Part shown: positions 43,205-51,537 of the stretch, piece by piece
Layout of the letters: each line of letters opens with the position of its first letter
Numbering within the stretch: position 1 is the stretch's first letter
Source: JALZVT01 sp964634815
GTDB lineage: Bacteria; Pseudomonadota; Gammaproteobacteria; Pseudomonadales; Azotimanducaceae
DNA length: 64,000 nucleotides
Reading direction: 5' to 3'
NCBI GenBank assembly: GCA_964634815.1
Contig: CAZWMD010000002.1
Location: 138,069 to 202,068 of the forward strand
Made by a program: the position numbers and the translations under genes
Notes under the pieces: model-generated
What the model saw: only the letters and a program-made list of their open reading frames with translations
What the model was told of the DNA's origin: nothing
The model's database searches: none

Positions 43205-45469
43205 TCAGCCGTTACGCTCGAGCGCGGCCACAATGCGCGGCGGTGACAGTGGCAGTTCGTTAATACGGACTCCAGTGGCATGAGCTACTGCATTTCCGAT
43301 GGCCGCGAGAGGCGCAACGATGGGTGTCTCACCCACTCCGCGAACGCCGTAGGGATGAGACGGGTTTGGCACCTCAACAATCTCACAATCGATCATCGGC
43401 AGATCGGAAGCCACCGGAATCCGATAATCAAGGAAGCCGGCGTTTTGCATAACGCCTTCTTCGTTGTAGATGTATTCCTCATTGAGCGCCCAGCCTATGC
43501 CTTGAGCTGCACCCCCCTGCATCTGCCCTTCTACGTAGGCGGGGTGAATCGCTTTACCTGCATCTTGCACCGCCGTGAAATTCAGCACATCAACGTGACC
43601 CGTGTCTTTATCAACAAAAACATCTGCAAAGTTCACTGAGAAGCTGGCCCCTGCGCCCTGGGCATTGAGTGAAGCCCGACCCGAAATCGGTCCGCCGGTT
43701 TTCGCAGCACTCTTCGCAAGCTGGGCAAGGCTCATGGGCTTAAGTTCAGCATTAACACCAGCAACGGGAATAACTTCGCCGTCTTCCCATTCAACCTGGT
43801 CGTCGTCGACTCCCCAGGTTGCAGCAGCACGCGATTTGCATTGTGCAATAACATCTTCACAAGCCTGCACTACCGCCATACCGGTTGCGAATGTGGTACG
43901 GCTGCCGCCGGTGGTGTTCGAGAAACCCGTGCTCTGGGTATCACCAACAACAGCCCGAATGCTCTCGTACGGAACGCCCAGCGTTTCTGCTGCCATGATG
44001 CACATCGATGCGCGCGAGCCACCGATGTCCGGGCTGCCCTCAACCACCGTCACAGTACCGTTTTCTGCAATATGTACCTCGGCACTTGATTGCATACCCA
44101 CGTTAAACCAGAAGCCAGCCGCAACACCGCGACCGGCGCCCTCGGGAACAGGGGCTTTGTAGTTCGGGTGATTCTTGGCGGCTTCCAGACATTCAATAAA
44201 GCCAATCGCTGGAAACTTGGGGCCATAGGGGGCTTGAGTACCTTCCTTGGCTGCATTCTTCAGCCGAATATCTATCGGGTCCATACCTAGTTGGTCGGCC
44301 ACCTCATCGATCAACGATTCAAAAGCATGCATGCTTTGCGGTGCACCGGGTGCCCGATAAGCCGCCACCTTGGGCTTATTAACCAACACATCCAAGGTCT
44401 CAGCCTTGAAGTGTTCGATTTCATAAGGCGAGAACACGGCCATTGCCGCAGGCCCGGTGGGTGCACCGGCAAACCCGCCAGCTTCAAAAGCCATCCAGAG
44501 CTGTGCAGCCACTATGGTGCCGTCTTTCTTAACGCCAATTTTTGCACTACCGTAAGTGCCTGAAGTGGGGCCCGTCGCCCGAAACACCTCTTCTCGAGAC
44601 ATCTGCATCTTCACCGGCTTGCCGCATCTCTGCGACAGCAGCAAGGCAACGGGCTCAAGGTATACAACGGTCTTACCGCCAAACCCGCCCCCAATTTCCG
44701 TAGCAACAAACTTGAGGTCGGCCATATTCATATCCAGCAACTTGCTGGTTGCTGCCCGAAAATCGAAGTGCCCCTGGGTAGAACACCACACCGTCGCCTG
44801 ACCACCTTCGTTCGCCTGAGCAACACAGCCATGGGGCTCGATGTACCCTTGATGAGCCATCGGCACTATATATTCGCGCTCAAGCACAAGATCGGATTCT
44901 GCAAAACCTTCTTCGGGGTTACCGCGGTTGAAAGTGGTAACGCTTGCGATATTGCTCGGTTTCTCCGGCGTTTCCTTTAACCCCTTGGTAATACACTCAG
45001 GATCAACAAGCGGCGCATCAGCTTTCATCGCGTCGCGCACATCCAGTACCGCCGGCAGCGCTTCGTACTCAACCTCAATCAGTTTCAGGGCATCGAGTGC
45101 AAGCGCAGGAGTTTGCGCTGCAACCGCAGCAACCGCCTGGCCGTGGTAAACCACTTTGTCACGAGCCATAACGTTTTTGGCTAAATCTGACATCGAGCCG
45201 CTGCTTTCGCCCGGCACAGACTCATTGCCAATGCCCCCAGGAAAATCAGCGCCGCTTACCGCCGCAAACACGCCAGGCAACTCAAGCGCCCTGGTCAGAT
45301 CAACGCTCTTGATCAAGGCATGTGCGTGAGGACTGCGCAATATACGGCCATGAATCATGCCGGGCAAAATGGGATCTGCGCCATACTGAGCCCGCCCTGT
45401 GACCTTGTCGACGCCATCTGGTCGGACTGGACGGGTACCAATGTGCTTGTATTCGACGGCTTCGGCCAT
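43205..45469 (-). CDS. Xanthine dehydrogenase-family molybdopterin-binding subunit
   Basis: A 754-residue large subunit of the molybdenum hydroxylase family. The start is ATG 45469 (MAEAVEYKHIG), with GGGAG nine bases upstream; an in-frame frame continues to 45544. The HHHH-like N-terminal region RPVRPDGVDKVTGRAQYG is typical. Mo-cofactor loops follow: TEIGGGFGGKTV, AYRAPGAPQSMHAFE, QGIGWALNEEY and the active-site glutamate in GVRGVGETPI. It hydroxylates carbon in heterocycles or aldehydes. The FAD and 2Fe-2S subunits normally encoded next to it are not in the window, so electron partners must be elsewhere. It heads the operon with a MoaD-like carrier and a TAXI-type protein. Confidence 0.92.
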   Translation of the reverse strand: MAEAVEYKHIGTRPVRPDGVDKVTGRAQYGADPILPGMIHGRILRSPHAHALIKSVDLTRALELPGVFAAVSGADFPGGIGNESVPGESSGSMSDLAKNVMARDKVVYHGQAVAAVAAQTPALALDALKLIEVEYEALPAVLDVRDAMKADAPLVDPECITKGLKETPEKPSNIASVTTFNRGNPEEGFAESDLVLEREYIVPMAHQGYIEPHGCVAQANEGGQATVWCSTQGHFDFRAATSKLLDMNMADLKFVATEIGGGFGGKTVVYLEPVALLLSQRCGKPVKMQMSREEVFRATGPTSGTYGSAKIGVKKDGTIVAAQLWMAFEAGGFAGAPTGPAAMAVFSPYEIEHFKAETLDVLVNKPKVAAYRAPGAPQSMHAFESLIDEVADQLGMDPIDIRLKNAAKEGTQAPYGPKFPAIGFIECLEAAKNHPNYKAPVPEGAGRGVAAGFWFNVGMQSSAEVHIAENGTVTVVEGSPDIGGSRASMCIMAAETLGVPYESIRAVVGDTQSTGFSNTTGGSRTTFATGMAVVQACEDVIAQCKSRAAATWGVDDDQVEWEDGEVIPVAGVNAELKPMSLAQLAKSAAKTGGPISGRASLNAQGAGASFSVNFADVFVDKDTGHVDVLNFTAVQDAGKAIHPAYVEGQMQGGAAQGIGWALNEEYIYNEEGVMQNAGFLDYRIPVASDLPMIDCEIVEVPNPSHPYGVRGVGETPIVAPLAAIGNAVAHATGVRINELPLSPPRIVAALERNG

Positions 45470-45670
45470 AGTGCTGCTCTCCCAGATGTTGTATCCCGGA
45501 TACGCGCTTATTGCAGCGTTCCGAGGCCATCCCAAATTTACCACGTTCTAAAGGGTGGGCCACGCTTTTGATGGGCGTTAGACTAGGGCCACCAAGAATC
45601 TGGTCAGATAACCGGACCACCTACAAACCGACCTGTAACACAGACCTTTGGGTCTCTGGGGAGAAACACC

Positions 45671-46834
45671 ATGCAAGACGTATTCATCGTTGGCGCCGCT
45701 CGCAGCCCAATTGGCAAACGCGGTAAAGGACTCGCTGGCATGATGCCCGCTGATCTACTGGGTGCTGTGCAACGCGGCGCCCTGGACCGAGCGGGCGTTA
45801 AGCCGGAGAACGTTGGCCAGGTTATCGGCGGCTGTGTCTCGCAAATCAATCAGCAATCCTTCAATGTCGCGCGTATCGCCTGGCTATCTCAGGGTTTCCC
45901 TGAAGAGGTAGCCGCGACAACCATCGACTCCCAATGTGGTTCAAGCCAGCAGGCAACCTCACTGGGTGCCGCCATGGTGGGCTCGGGTATGGAAGAGATC
46001 GTGCTGGCCTGCGGAGTCGAAATGATGTCCGTTATTCCTCTGGGCTCAAACATGGCTGGAGGACCGCCCATGGGTGAAAGCTATCTGGAACACTACGAGC
46101 CCACCAGCCAATTCCAGGGCGCGGCAATGATTGCGCAGGAGTATCAAATCGGCCGCCAGGATACCGATGCTTTTGGACTGGCAAGCCAGGAGAAGGCAAT
46201 TAACGCCTGGGAAGAAGGCCGCTTTGATCGAGAGATCATACCCATTTCGGCGCCTGTCCTGGACGATGAGGGCAAGCCCACCGGAGAGCAGCAGACCATT
46301 AGCCGAGATGAAGGATTGCGGGCAACCAATATGGAATCACTCGCTGGTCTAAAGGCGGTGCCAGGACAAGAGATTCACACTGCAGGGTCATCCTCTCAGG
46401 TCTCCGACGGCGCAGCCGTTGTCATCCTTGCAAGCCAGGAAGCCCTCGACAAGTACGGTCTGACAGCACGCGCAAAAATCAGCTCCACCACACTTGTCGG
46501 CTGCGACCCCGTAACTATGCTCAAAGGTCCAATACCAGCCACCGAAAAGGTGTTAAACGATACTGGCTTGTCTATCGATGACATCGACACCTTTGAGGTG
46601 AACGAGGCGTTTGCTTCGGTTGTATTGGCCTGGCAGCAAGCCGTAGGCGCGCCTATGGAAAAAGTAAATCCAAACGGCGGTGCAATCGCCCTCGGTCACC
46701 CCACCGGTTCCACCGGCGCACGGCTCATTACAACTGCACTGCATGAGCTGGAACGCACCGAAGGAAAATACGGACTGATCGCTATGTGCTGCGGTGGCGG
46801 GTTGGGAACCGGCACCATCATCGAGCGAGTATAG
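45671..46834 (+). CDS. Acetyl-CoA C-acyltransferase (thiolase)
   Basis: A 387-residue type II thiolase that cleaves 3-oxoacyl-CoA with CoA, or condenses acetyl-CoA. The nucleophilic cysteine is in DSQCGSSQQA. The other active-site motifs NEAFA, GHPTGSTGAR and CCGGGLGTG are complete. An N-terminal VFIVGAARSPIGK is standard. It has a GGGGAG ribosome site and starts a tight plus-strand series with a TauD-like gene (5 bases), a RimB-like gene and rimK. Short inverted motifs (GGTCagataaccgGACC) lie in the shared divergent promoter region with the molybdenum hydroxylase gene. Confidence 0.93.
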   Translation: MQDVFIVGAARSPIGKRGKGLAGMMPADLLGAVQRGALDRAGVKPENVGQVIGGCVSQINQQSFNVARIAWLSQGFPEEVAATTIDSQCGSSQQATSLGAAMVGSGMEEIVLACGVEMMSVIPLGSNMAGGPPMGESYLEHYEPTSQFQGAAMIAQEYQIGRQDTDAFGLASQEKAINAWEEGRFDREIIPISAPVLDDEGKPTGEQQTISRDEGLRATNMESLAGLKAVPGQEIHTAGSSSQVSDGAAVVILASQEALDKYGLTARAKISSTTLVGCDPVTMLKGPIPATEKVLNDTGLSIDDIDTFEVNEAFASVVLAWQQAVGAPMEKVNPNGGAIALGHPTGSTGARLITTALHELERTEGKYGLIAMCCGGGLGTGTIIERV

Positions 46835-46839
46835 GCAAG

Positions 46840-47688
46840 ATGACCACATCCAGCCTCCGCGTATCTCGCACCAGTACCGCCGTTGGTGCCGAGATACGCG
46901 GTGTCGATCTGCGCCGCCTCACCGATGAGCAATTTGCGCAGATCCGCGAGATTTTTCTGGACGCTGGAGTGATCTTCTTTCGCGATCAAACGCTGACACC
47001 GGAGGACCACATTGCTTTTGCGCGACGTTGGGGACCCATCAACGTCAATCGTTTTTTCAACCCTGTTGATGGCTATCCAGAAATTGCTGAGGTACTTAAA
47101 GAACCCGAACAAAAGATCAACATCGGCGGCGATTGGCACACCGATCATTCCTACGATACCGATCCCGCCATGGGGTCAATACTCTACGCCATTGACGTTC
47201 CCGAGACTGGCGGAGATACGCTGTTTGCCAGTATGGGGGCCGCCTTCGATGCCCTGTCGCCAGACTTTCAAAAAATGCTGGAGGGTTTAACCGCCTTGCA
47301 TTCATCACGTCACGTGTTTGGGGCACAGGGTCTTGCGGCCCAGGCGAACGGCGAGCGTGTCAGCAACCCGGAACTTGCGACCCAGGATGTGGAGCACCCC
47401 GTAGTTATCAGCCATCCGGACAGCGGTCGGCGCTGTTTGTACGTGAACCCCGGCTTCACCCGTCACATCATCGGTTGGTCACCGACCGAATCAGAGGCGC
47501 TGCTGCAGTTTCTCTACAGGCACGCAAGCCATCCCCAGTTTGCTACCCGGTTTAGCTGGCAACCGGGTTCAGTTGCCATGTGGGATAACAGAGCAACCTG
47601 GCACAATGCAGTGAATGACTATCAAGGGCAACGTCGCTATATGCATCGAATCACGGTTGCTGGTGTTCCGCTTGCATGCCACGTCTGA
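46840..47688 (+). CDS. TauD/TfdA-family 2-oxoglutarate/Fe(II) dioxygenase
   Basis: A 282-residue double-stranded beta-helix dioxygenase. Iron ligands are H100 and D102 in GDWHTDHSYD and a histidine in TWHNAVND. A 2OG-binding arginine follows in MHRITVAG. Substrate-side blocks are PETGGDTLFASM and GLTALHSSRH. The family oxidises sulfonates, aryloxyalkanoates and similar small acids. The chosen ATG at 46840 is 5 bases after the thiolase stop; an earlier in-frame ATG at 46786 lies inside the thiolase gene. The 3' end overlaps the RimB-like gene by 13 bases. Confidence 0.88.
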   Translation: MTTSSLRVSRTSTAVGAEIRGVDLRRLTDEQFAQIREIFLDAGVIFFRDQTLTPEDHIAFARRWGPINVNRFFNPVDGYPEIAEVLKEPEQKINIGGDWHTDHSYDTDPAMGSILYAIDVPETGGDTLFASMGAAFDALSPDFQKMLEGLTALHSSRHVFGAQGLAAQANGERVSNPELATQDVEHPVVISHPDSGRRCLYVNPGFTRHIIGWSPTESEALLQFLYRHASHPQFATRFSWQPGSVAMWDNRATWHNAVNDYQGQRRYMHRITVAGVPLACHV

Positions 47689-48131
47689 TCGGATGGCGAG
47701 AATGGGCCGCGCTGCCCGATCTGGGTATCGATCGGATTAAACTAAAGGCCGATACCGGCGCTCGCACTTCAGCCCTGCACGCTGTCGCCATCCATTCGAT
47801 CAGAGAAAATGATGAGGAATGGGTGGAGTTTGAATTTGATTCGCAAGGACAGCATGCAAGCCCTCGACGGGCAAAGGTTATTGACCATCGCACAGTTCGC
47901 GACTCTGGCGGTCATGAAGAAACTCGAGTCACTATTGAGACAACACTGCAAATGGGTGAAGAGCAATGGCCTATCGAACTCACGCTGACTGACAGGGAAG
48001 AAATGGGGTTCAAGATGCTGCTCGGCAGGACTGCAATGCAGAATCGTTTTTATGTTGACGCAAGCGAAAGCTATCTGCTTGGCAACCCAGCCACCGACTC
48101 TGGCATTAACCATTTGGCTACGGAGGAATAG
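47676..48131 (+). CDS. RimB/retropepsin-like peptidase (former ATP-dependent zinc protease family)
   Basis: A 151-residue protein of the PF05618 group, with a single retropepsin-like motif ADTGARTSALHA (catalytic D26). Members are found next to rimK in many gammaproteobacteria and have been named RimB; they are proposed to trim poly-glutamate tails added by RimK. Here it lies immediately before rimK, separated by three bases, and overlaps the TauD-type gene by 13 bases. The context supports the RimB assignment. Confidence 0.82.
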   Translation: MPRLIGWREWAALPDLGIDRIKLKADTGARTSALHAVAIHSIRENDEEWVEFEFDSQGQHASPRRAKVIDHRTVRDSGGHEETRVTIETTLQMGEEQWPIELTLTDREEMGFKMLLGRTAMQNRFYVDASESYLLGNPATDSGINHLATEE

Positions 48132-48134
48132 TTT

Positions 48135-49046
48135 ATGCGCCTCGCAATATTGTCACGCAATAAAAGTCTCTATTCCACGCGCCGACTCATGGAAGCGGCT
48201 CTCACACGAGGCCACGATGTACGCATACTAGATCACGTGCGCTGCTTCATGGACATCACCTCAGAAAAGCCAAGCGTTCATCATCGCGAAGAAGAGTTTG
48301 ATCACGATCATTTTGACGCAGTGATTCCGCGTATCGGCGCCTCCGTCTCTTTCTACGGCTGCGCCGTCGTTCGACAGTTCGAAATGATGGGCGTGTACTG
48401 TGTTAATGAGTCTGTCGCGATTACCAGGGCGCGAGATAAGCTTCGATCGCTACAACTGCTGTCGCGCAAAGGCATAGGCATCCCTGCTACCTCCTTCGCA
48501 AACTCTCCTGATGATGTGGAAGGCCTGATTCGAGAAGTTGGTGGCGCTCCACTGGTAATCAAACTGCTGGAAGGCACTCAGGGAATTGGCGTGGTGTTGG
48601 CCGAGACTCGCAAGGCCGCGGAAAGTGTGATCCAGGCTTTCATGGGCATGAACACCAACATTCTTGTGCAGGAATTTATCAAGGAAGCGGGCGGCTCAGA
48701 TATTCGTTGTTTTGTTGTCGGCAACAAAGTTATCGCCGCAATGAAACGTCAGGCTCCGGAAGGGGAATTCCGCTCAAATCTGCATCGGGGCGGAACGGCG
48801 TCCGTCATTAAGCTCACACCAAAGGAGCGAGCCACAGCAATACGCGCAGCGAAGGTGATGGGCCTGAATGTCGCAGGCGTTGATCTGTTGCGTTCTCAGC
48901 GCGGGCCGTTGGTGATGGAAGTGAACGCTTCTCCCGGTATTCGAGGCATAGAGGAAGCTACCGGTATTGACGTGGCAGGTTTAATTCTCGAGTTCATCGA
49001 AAACAACGCAAAACGCAACAAAACCAGGACTCGGGGGAAGGGATAG
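48135..49046 (+). CDS. rimK: Ribosomal protein S6 modification/glutamate ligase RimK
   Basis: A 303-residue ATP-grasp enzyme that adds glutamate residues to the C-terminus of ribosomal protein S6. The N-terminal domain reads LAILSRNKSLYSTRRLMEAA. ATP-grasp features are VIKLLEGTQGIGVVLAET, GGSDIRCFVVG, NLHRGGTASVIKLT and the metal-binding VMEVNASPGIRGIE. The length and motifs fit RimK. It follows the RimB-like gene by three bases and ends the thiolase-tauD-rimB-rimK run. It ends 25 bases from the convergent nucleotidyltransferase gene. Confidence 0.93.
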   Translation: MRLAILSRNKSLYSTRRLMEAALTRGHDVRILDHVRCFMDITSEKPSVHHREEEFDHDHFDAVIPRIGASVSFYGCAVVRQFEMMGVYCVNESVAITRARDKLRSLQLLSRKGIGIPATSFANSPDDVEGLIREVGGAPLVIKLLEGTQGIGVVLAETRKAAESVIQAFMGMNTNILVQEFIKEAGGSDIRCFVVGNKVIAAMKRQAPEGEFRSNLHRGGTASVIKLTPKERATAIRAAKVMGLNVAGVDLLRSQRGPLVMEVNASPGIRGIEEATGIDVAGLILEFIENNAKRNKTRTRGKG

Positions 49047-49071
49047 TCAAGCTCTTAGCCCCAATGCGCTA

Positions 49072-49605
49072 TTAGTCTGGCAGGCTGTTAAGCCGTTCTA
49101 CCCGTTCATCATCAGCGCCCAGGTAATCACTGAGCACCTCTCGCACAAATCGCACATTCAGGGTTCCAACCGCGTGCATTTCCTCCAGATCAGCCCAGTC
49201 TTTTGTGCGATTAAAGAACGCTTTAAAGACGGCCAGATCAGAACAACACAGAAAAGGCAGTCGCTCACCGGCCAGTTCTTCCCACTGTACTCTCTGGGAT
49301 ACCTGAGCGTGAAACGGCGTGCTGTTGAGAAAAATATCTACCGGAGTTGATTCCCACCAGAGTCGAACCTGAGTGTCGCGTTTTAGCATCGCAAGTGCTG
49401 TGGCCGGCGTGGCAACGCCGTCGGGCAAGGCCGAGAAGACACGCTGCGCCTGCTGTGTATCGACAAAGAGATTCACATCTATATCAATGGTCGCGCGCGC
49501 GGCCTCTGTACACCAGGCGAGAGCAAGCGCGCCGCCAAAGGCATGGGGCAGCTCCGCGGATTTAAGTGCACTGTGTACAGCCACCAGTTTCCGAAGGAGG
49601 TTCAT
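49072..49605 (-). CDS. Nucleotidyltransferase-fold protein paired with an XRE regulator (candidate toxin)
   Basis: A 177-residue protein whose N-terminal half has a nucleotidyltransferase signature: FGGALALAWCTEAARATIDIDVNLF, with the GG at 24-25 and the D-x-D at 41 and 43. The C-terminal half (about 90-177) is helical. The sequence resembles AbiEii/MenT-like and related hypothetical toxins that transfer nucleotides to RNA or protein. It starts six bases after the stop of the XRE gene on the same strand. I infer a toxin-antitoxin pair from the arrangement and the palindrome upstream; no experimental equivalence is claimed. Confidence 0.7.
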   Translation of the reverse strand: MNLLRKLVAVHSALKSAELPHAFGGALALAWCTEAARATIDIDVNLFVDTQQAQRVFSALPDGVATPATALAMLKRDTQVRLWWESTPVDIFLNSTPFHAQVSQRVQWEELAGERLPFLCCSDLAVFKAFFNRTKDWADLEEMHAVGTLNVRFVREVLSDYLGADDERVERLNSLPD

Positions 49606-49611
49606 CGTCTG

Positions 49612-49980
49612 CTAGGTGCCGTCGGAGGACTGGGCAAACACGGGAAACTGAAGTGGTTTACGGCTGCGTCTGTTGCGATTTGGAAAGTGTTCCGCGAGTT
49701 CCAGCGCCATCGCAAGTTCCTCGCCTCGCGCCAGGCCGTTGCGCCATCGCACCCGACGATGCAATTCAAAATCTACCTTTAGTTCGCAGCCGTGCAACAC
49801 CCGCAAGAAAGTACTGATTTTCGGTTCTTTTGTACCCGACTCGTACGCAACCAGGGTGGCATGAGAGGTGCCAATACGACCCGCCAGTTCGCGCAACGAC
49901 AGTCCTGCATCCAGCCGAGCAGACCGGAGCAACCGCGCGTAGTCGGGCACAAGGCTGGCGGCTTTAGAGGCGTTGGGCAT
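49612..49980 (-). CDS. XRE-family helix-turn-helix regulator (candidate antitoxin)
   Basis: A 122-residue protein with a classic XRE HTH at about residues 14-66 (LLRSARLDAGLSLRELAGRI, then GTSHATLVAYESGTKEPKIS), followed by an arginine-rich segment. A 26-base palindrome lies 32-57 bases upstream of its ATG at the promoter position, which fits autoregulation. It is the first gene of a two-gene minus-strand operon with a nucleotidyltransferase-fold gene. Confidence 0.85.
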   Translation of the reverse strand: MPNASKAASLVPDYARLLRSARLDAGLSLRELAGRIGTSHATLVAYESGTKEPKISTFLRVLHGCELKVDFELHRRVRWRNGLARGEELAMALELAEHFPNRNRRSRKPLQFPVFAQSSDGT

Positions 49981-50011
49981 GGCGACTGGACCTCCACAGG
50001 ATGATTGATAG

Positions 50012-50037
50012 AAATGGTATCCAATTGAATACCATTT
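50012..50037. promoter_or_regulatory. 26-base palindrome, probable operator of the XRE regulator
   Basis: AAATGGTAT (50012-50020) and ATACCATTT (50029-50037) are perfect 9-base complements around CCAATTGA. It lies 32 bases upstream of the XRE start and 56 bases before the divergent 2OG dioxygenase ATG, so a bound repressor could control both. Confidence 0.7.
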
Positions 50038-50093
50038 GTCGACAACACCGGTGCTACCATGGGACCTAAACCCTTTTCCCCGAGCCGCACGCC

Positions 50094-51089
50094 ATGACCG
50101 CCGTACCCATCATAGATCTCAACGTTGCCGAAAAAGACGCCCGGGAGCGATCCCGTCTTGATGCGGCTTGTCGGGATCACGGCTTCTTCTTGTTGGCTAA
50201 CCACGGTATGCAGCAACAGATTGATGCGATGTGGCAAGCCTCGGAACGCTTCTTCGCCCAACCTTCAAGCCTAAAACGCAAGCTTTTGCGCAGCGACAAA
50301 CAGCCTCTGGGTTACTACGATCGCGAACTCACCAAACGCAAGCGCGATCTGAAAGAGGTGTTCGATTTCATGCCGCCGTCGGCTAAGGATATCAATCAGT
50401 GGCCAAGTACCGAGGATGAAAGTGAACCAGGGTTCGCAACCGACTTTCGCACGGCAATGGAGAACTTCACCGAAAGCGCTGGTGTGCTTGCCGCTCGAAC
50501 ACTGCAACTTATCTATCAAAGTTTGAATTCAGAAATCCCCGATACGATCAGTAACGGGATTGATGCCCTGCCGCGCGGACAACATCGCACCAGCAACATT
50601 CGACTCAACTACTATCCCGAATCAGACCCCCTCACAATTGATGAGGCAAGCAAAGTGGTCAGTCTTGGCGATATGGCCCTACACCATCACACAGACCCGG
50701 GGATTCTGACTCTGCTGGTCCAGGACATGGTTGGCGGGCTGCAAACACAATCGCTGGAAGACGGCTGGATAGATGTACCACCAAGTCCAGGCACAATTGT
50801 TGTGAACCTCGGCGACGCGATGCAGGTGTGGACCAATGATCTGTATCGCGCAGCCATCCACCGGGTAACCCCCATGAATGGCCAGGCCCGATACAGCACA
50901 CCGTATTTCTTCAATCCCCCAGGTGATGCTGTGCTTGAGCCACTGGACGCACTTATTCCAACCGGACAAGACATCGCACCAAGGTATCGGGCGTTCACCT
51001 GGAAAGAATTCATCCAGGCCCGGATTTCAGACAACTTCGAAGATCTGGGTCAGGAAGACACCCAAATCAGTCACTACAAGATCGCCTAG
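50094..51089 (+). CDS. Isopenicillin N synthase-family 2OG/Fe(II) oxygenase
   Basis: A 331-residue non-haem iron oxygenase of the plant/fungal/bacterial 2OG family. Iron ligands are H199, D201 (HHHTDPG) and H256 (AIHRVTP), and the co-substrate arginine is R266 in ARYSTPYF. N-terminal blocks VPIIDLNVAEKDARERS and CRDHGFFLLANHG are characteristic. Substrate not known. It begins a plus-strand set of VOC protein, methyltransferase and TauD-type oxygenase, and shares its promoter region with the XRE palindrome. Confidence 0.88.
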   Translation: MTAVPIIDLNVAEKDARERSRLDAACRDHGFFLLANHGMQQQIDAMWQASERFFAQPSSLKRKLLRSDKQPLGYYDRELTKRKRDLKEVFDFMPPSAKDINQWPSTEDESEPGFATDFRTAMENFTESAGVLAARTLQLIYQSLNSEIPDTISNGIDALPRGQHRTSNIRLNYYPESDPLTIDEASKVVSLGDMALHHHTDPGILTLLVQDMVGGLQTQSLEDGWIDVPPSPGTIVVNLGDAMQVWTNDLYRAAIHRVTPMNGQARYSTPYFFNPPGDAVLEPLDALIPTGQDIAPRYRAFTWKEFIQARISDNFEDLGQEDTQISHYKIA

Positions 51090-51126
51090 CCCTTTGGGTT
51101 GGCAGTGTTAACCAAAAGGATCACAA

Positions 51127-51534
51127 ATGAGTTTAGAGCTCACTAAAGAGGGCGTAGACCTCGGCATAGTTACTGCTAAACCGGAAGCGATGCTTGCCTT
51201 CTACCGAGACACACTTGGTCTTGTACAGGAGCCAGATACGCCATTTCCCGCCGGCGGCACCATGCATAGACTATGGTGTGGCAAGAGCCTCATAAAAATT
51301 GTGGCACCAGATGACGCTCCGGTAGAGACGCCACCACCGGCCCCGCTCACCCGATCTACCGGATACCGCTACTGGACCATCTCTGTCGCGAATATCAAAG
51401 CACTCACCCAAACCTGCGCCGATGCTGGCTACAAAGTTGCCATGGATGTCACGGAAGTTCGACCCGGCGTCACTATCTCGATGATCGTCGATCCCGACGG
51501 CAACTGGGTCGAACTTCTACAAACGAAGTCGTGA
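51127..51534 (+). CDS. VOC-family (glyoxalase/bleomycin-resistance fold) protein
   Basis: A 135-residue single-domain vicinal oxygen chelate protein. It has two beta-alpha-beta-beta-beta modules: VDLGIVTAKPEAMLAFYRDTLG with metal/loop region MHRLW, then TISVANIKALTQTCADAGYKVA and the terminal MIVDPDGNWVELLQ. Metal ligands are probably a histidine in the first module and a glutamate in the second. Members are dioxygenases, isomerases or binding proteins. It follows the IPNS-like gene by 37 bases and precedes the methyltransferase by three. Confidence 0.85.
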   Translation: MSLELTKEGVDLGIVTAKPEAMLAFYRDTLGLVQEPDTPFPAGGTMHRLWCGKSLIKIVAPDDAPVETPPPAPLTRSTGYRYWTISVANIKALTQTCADAGYKVAMDVTEVRPGVTISMIVDPDGNWVELLQTKS

Positions 51535-51537
51535 TGC

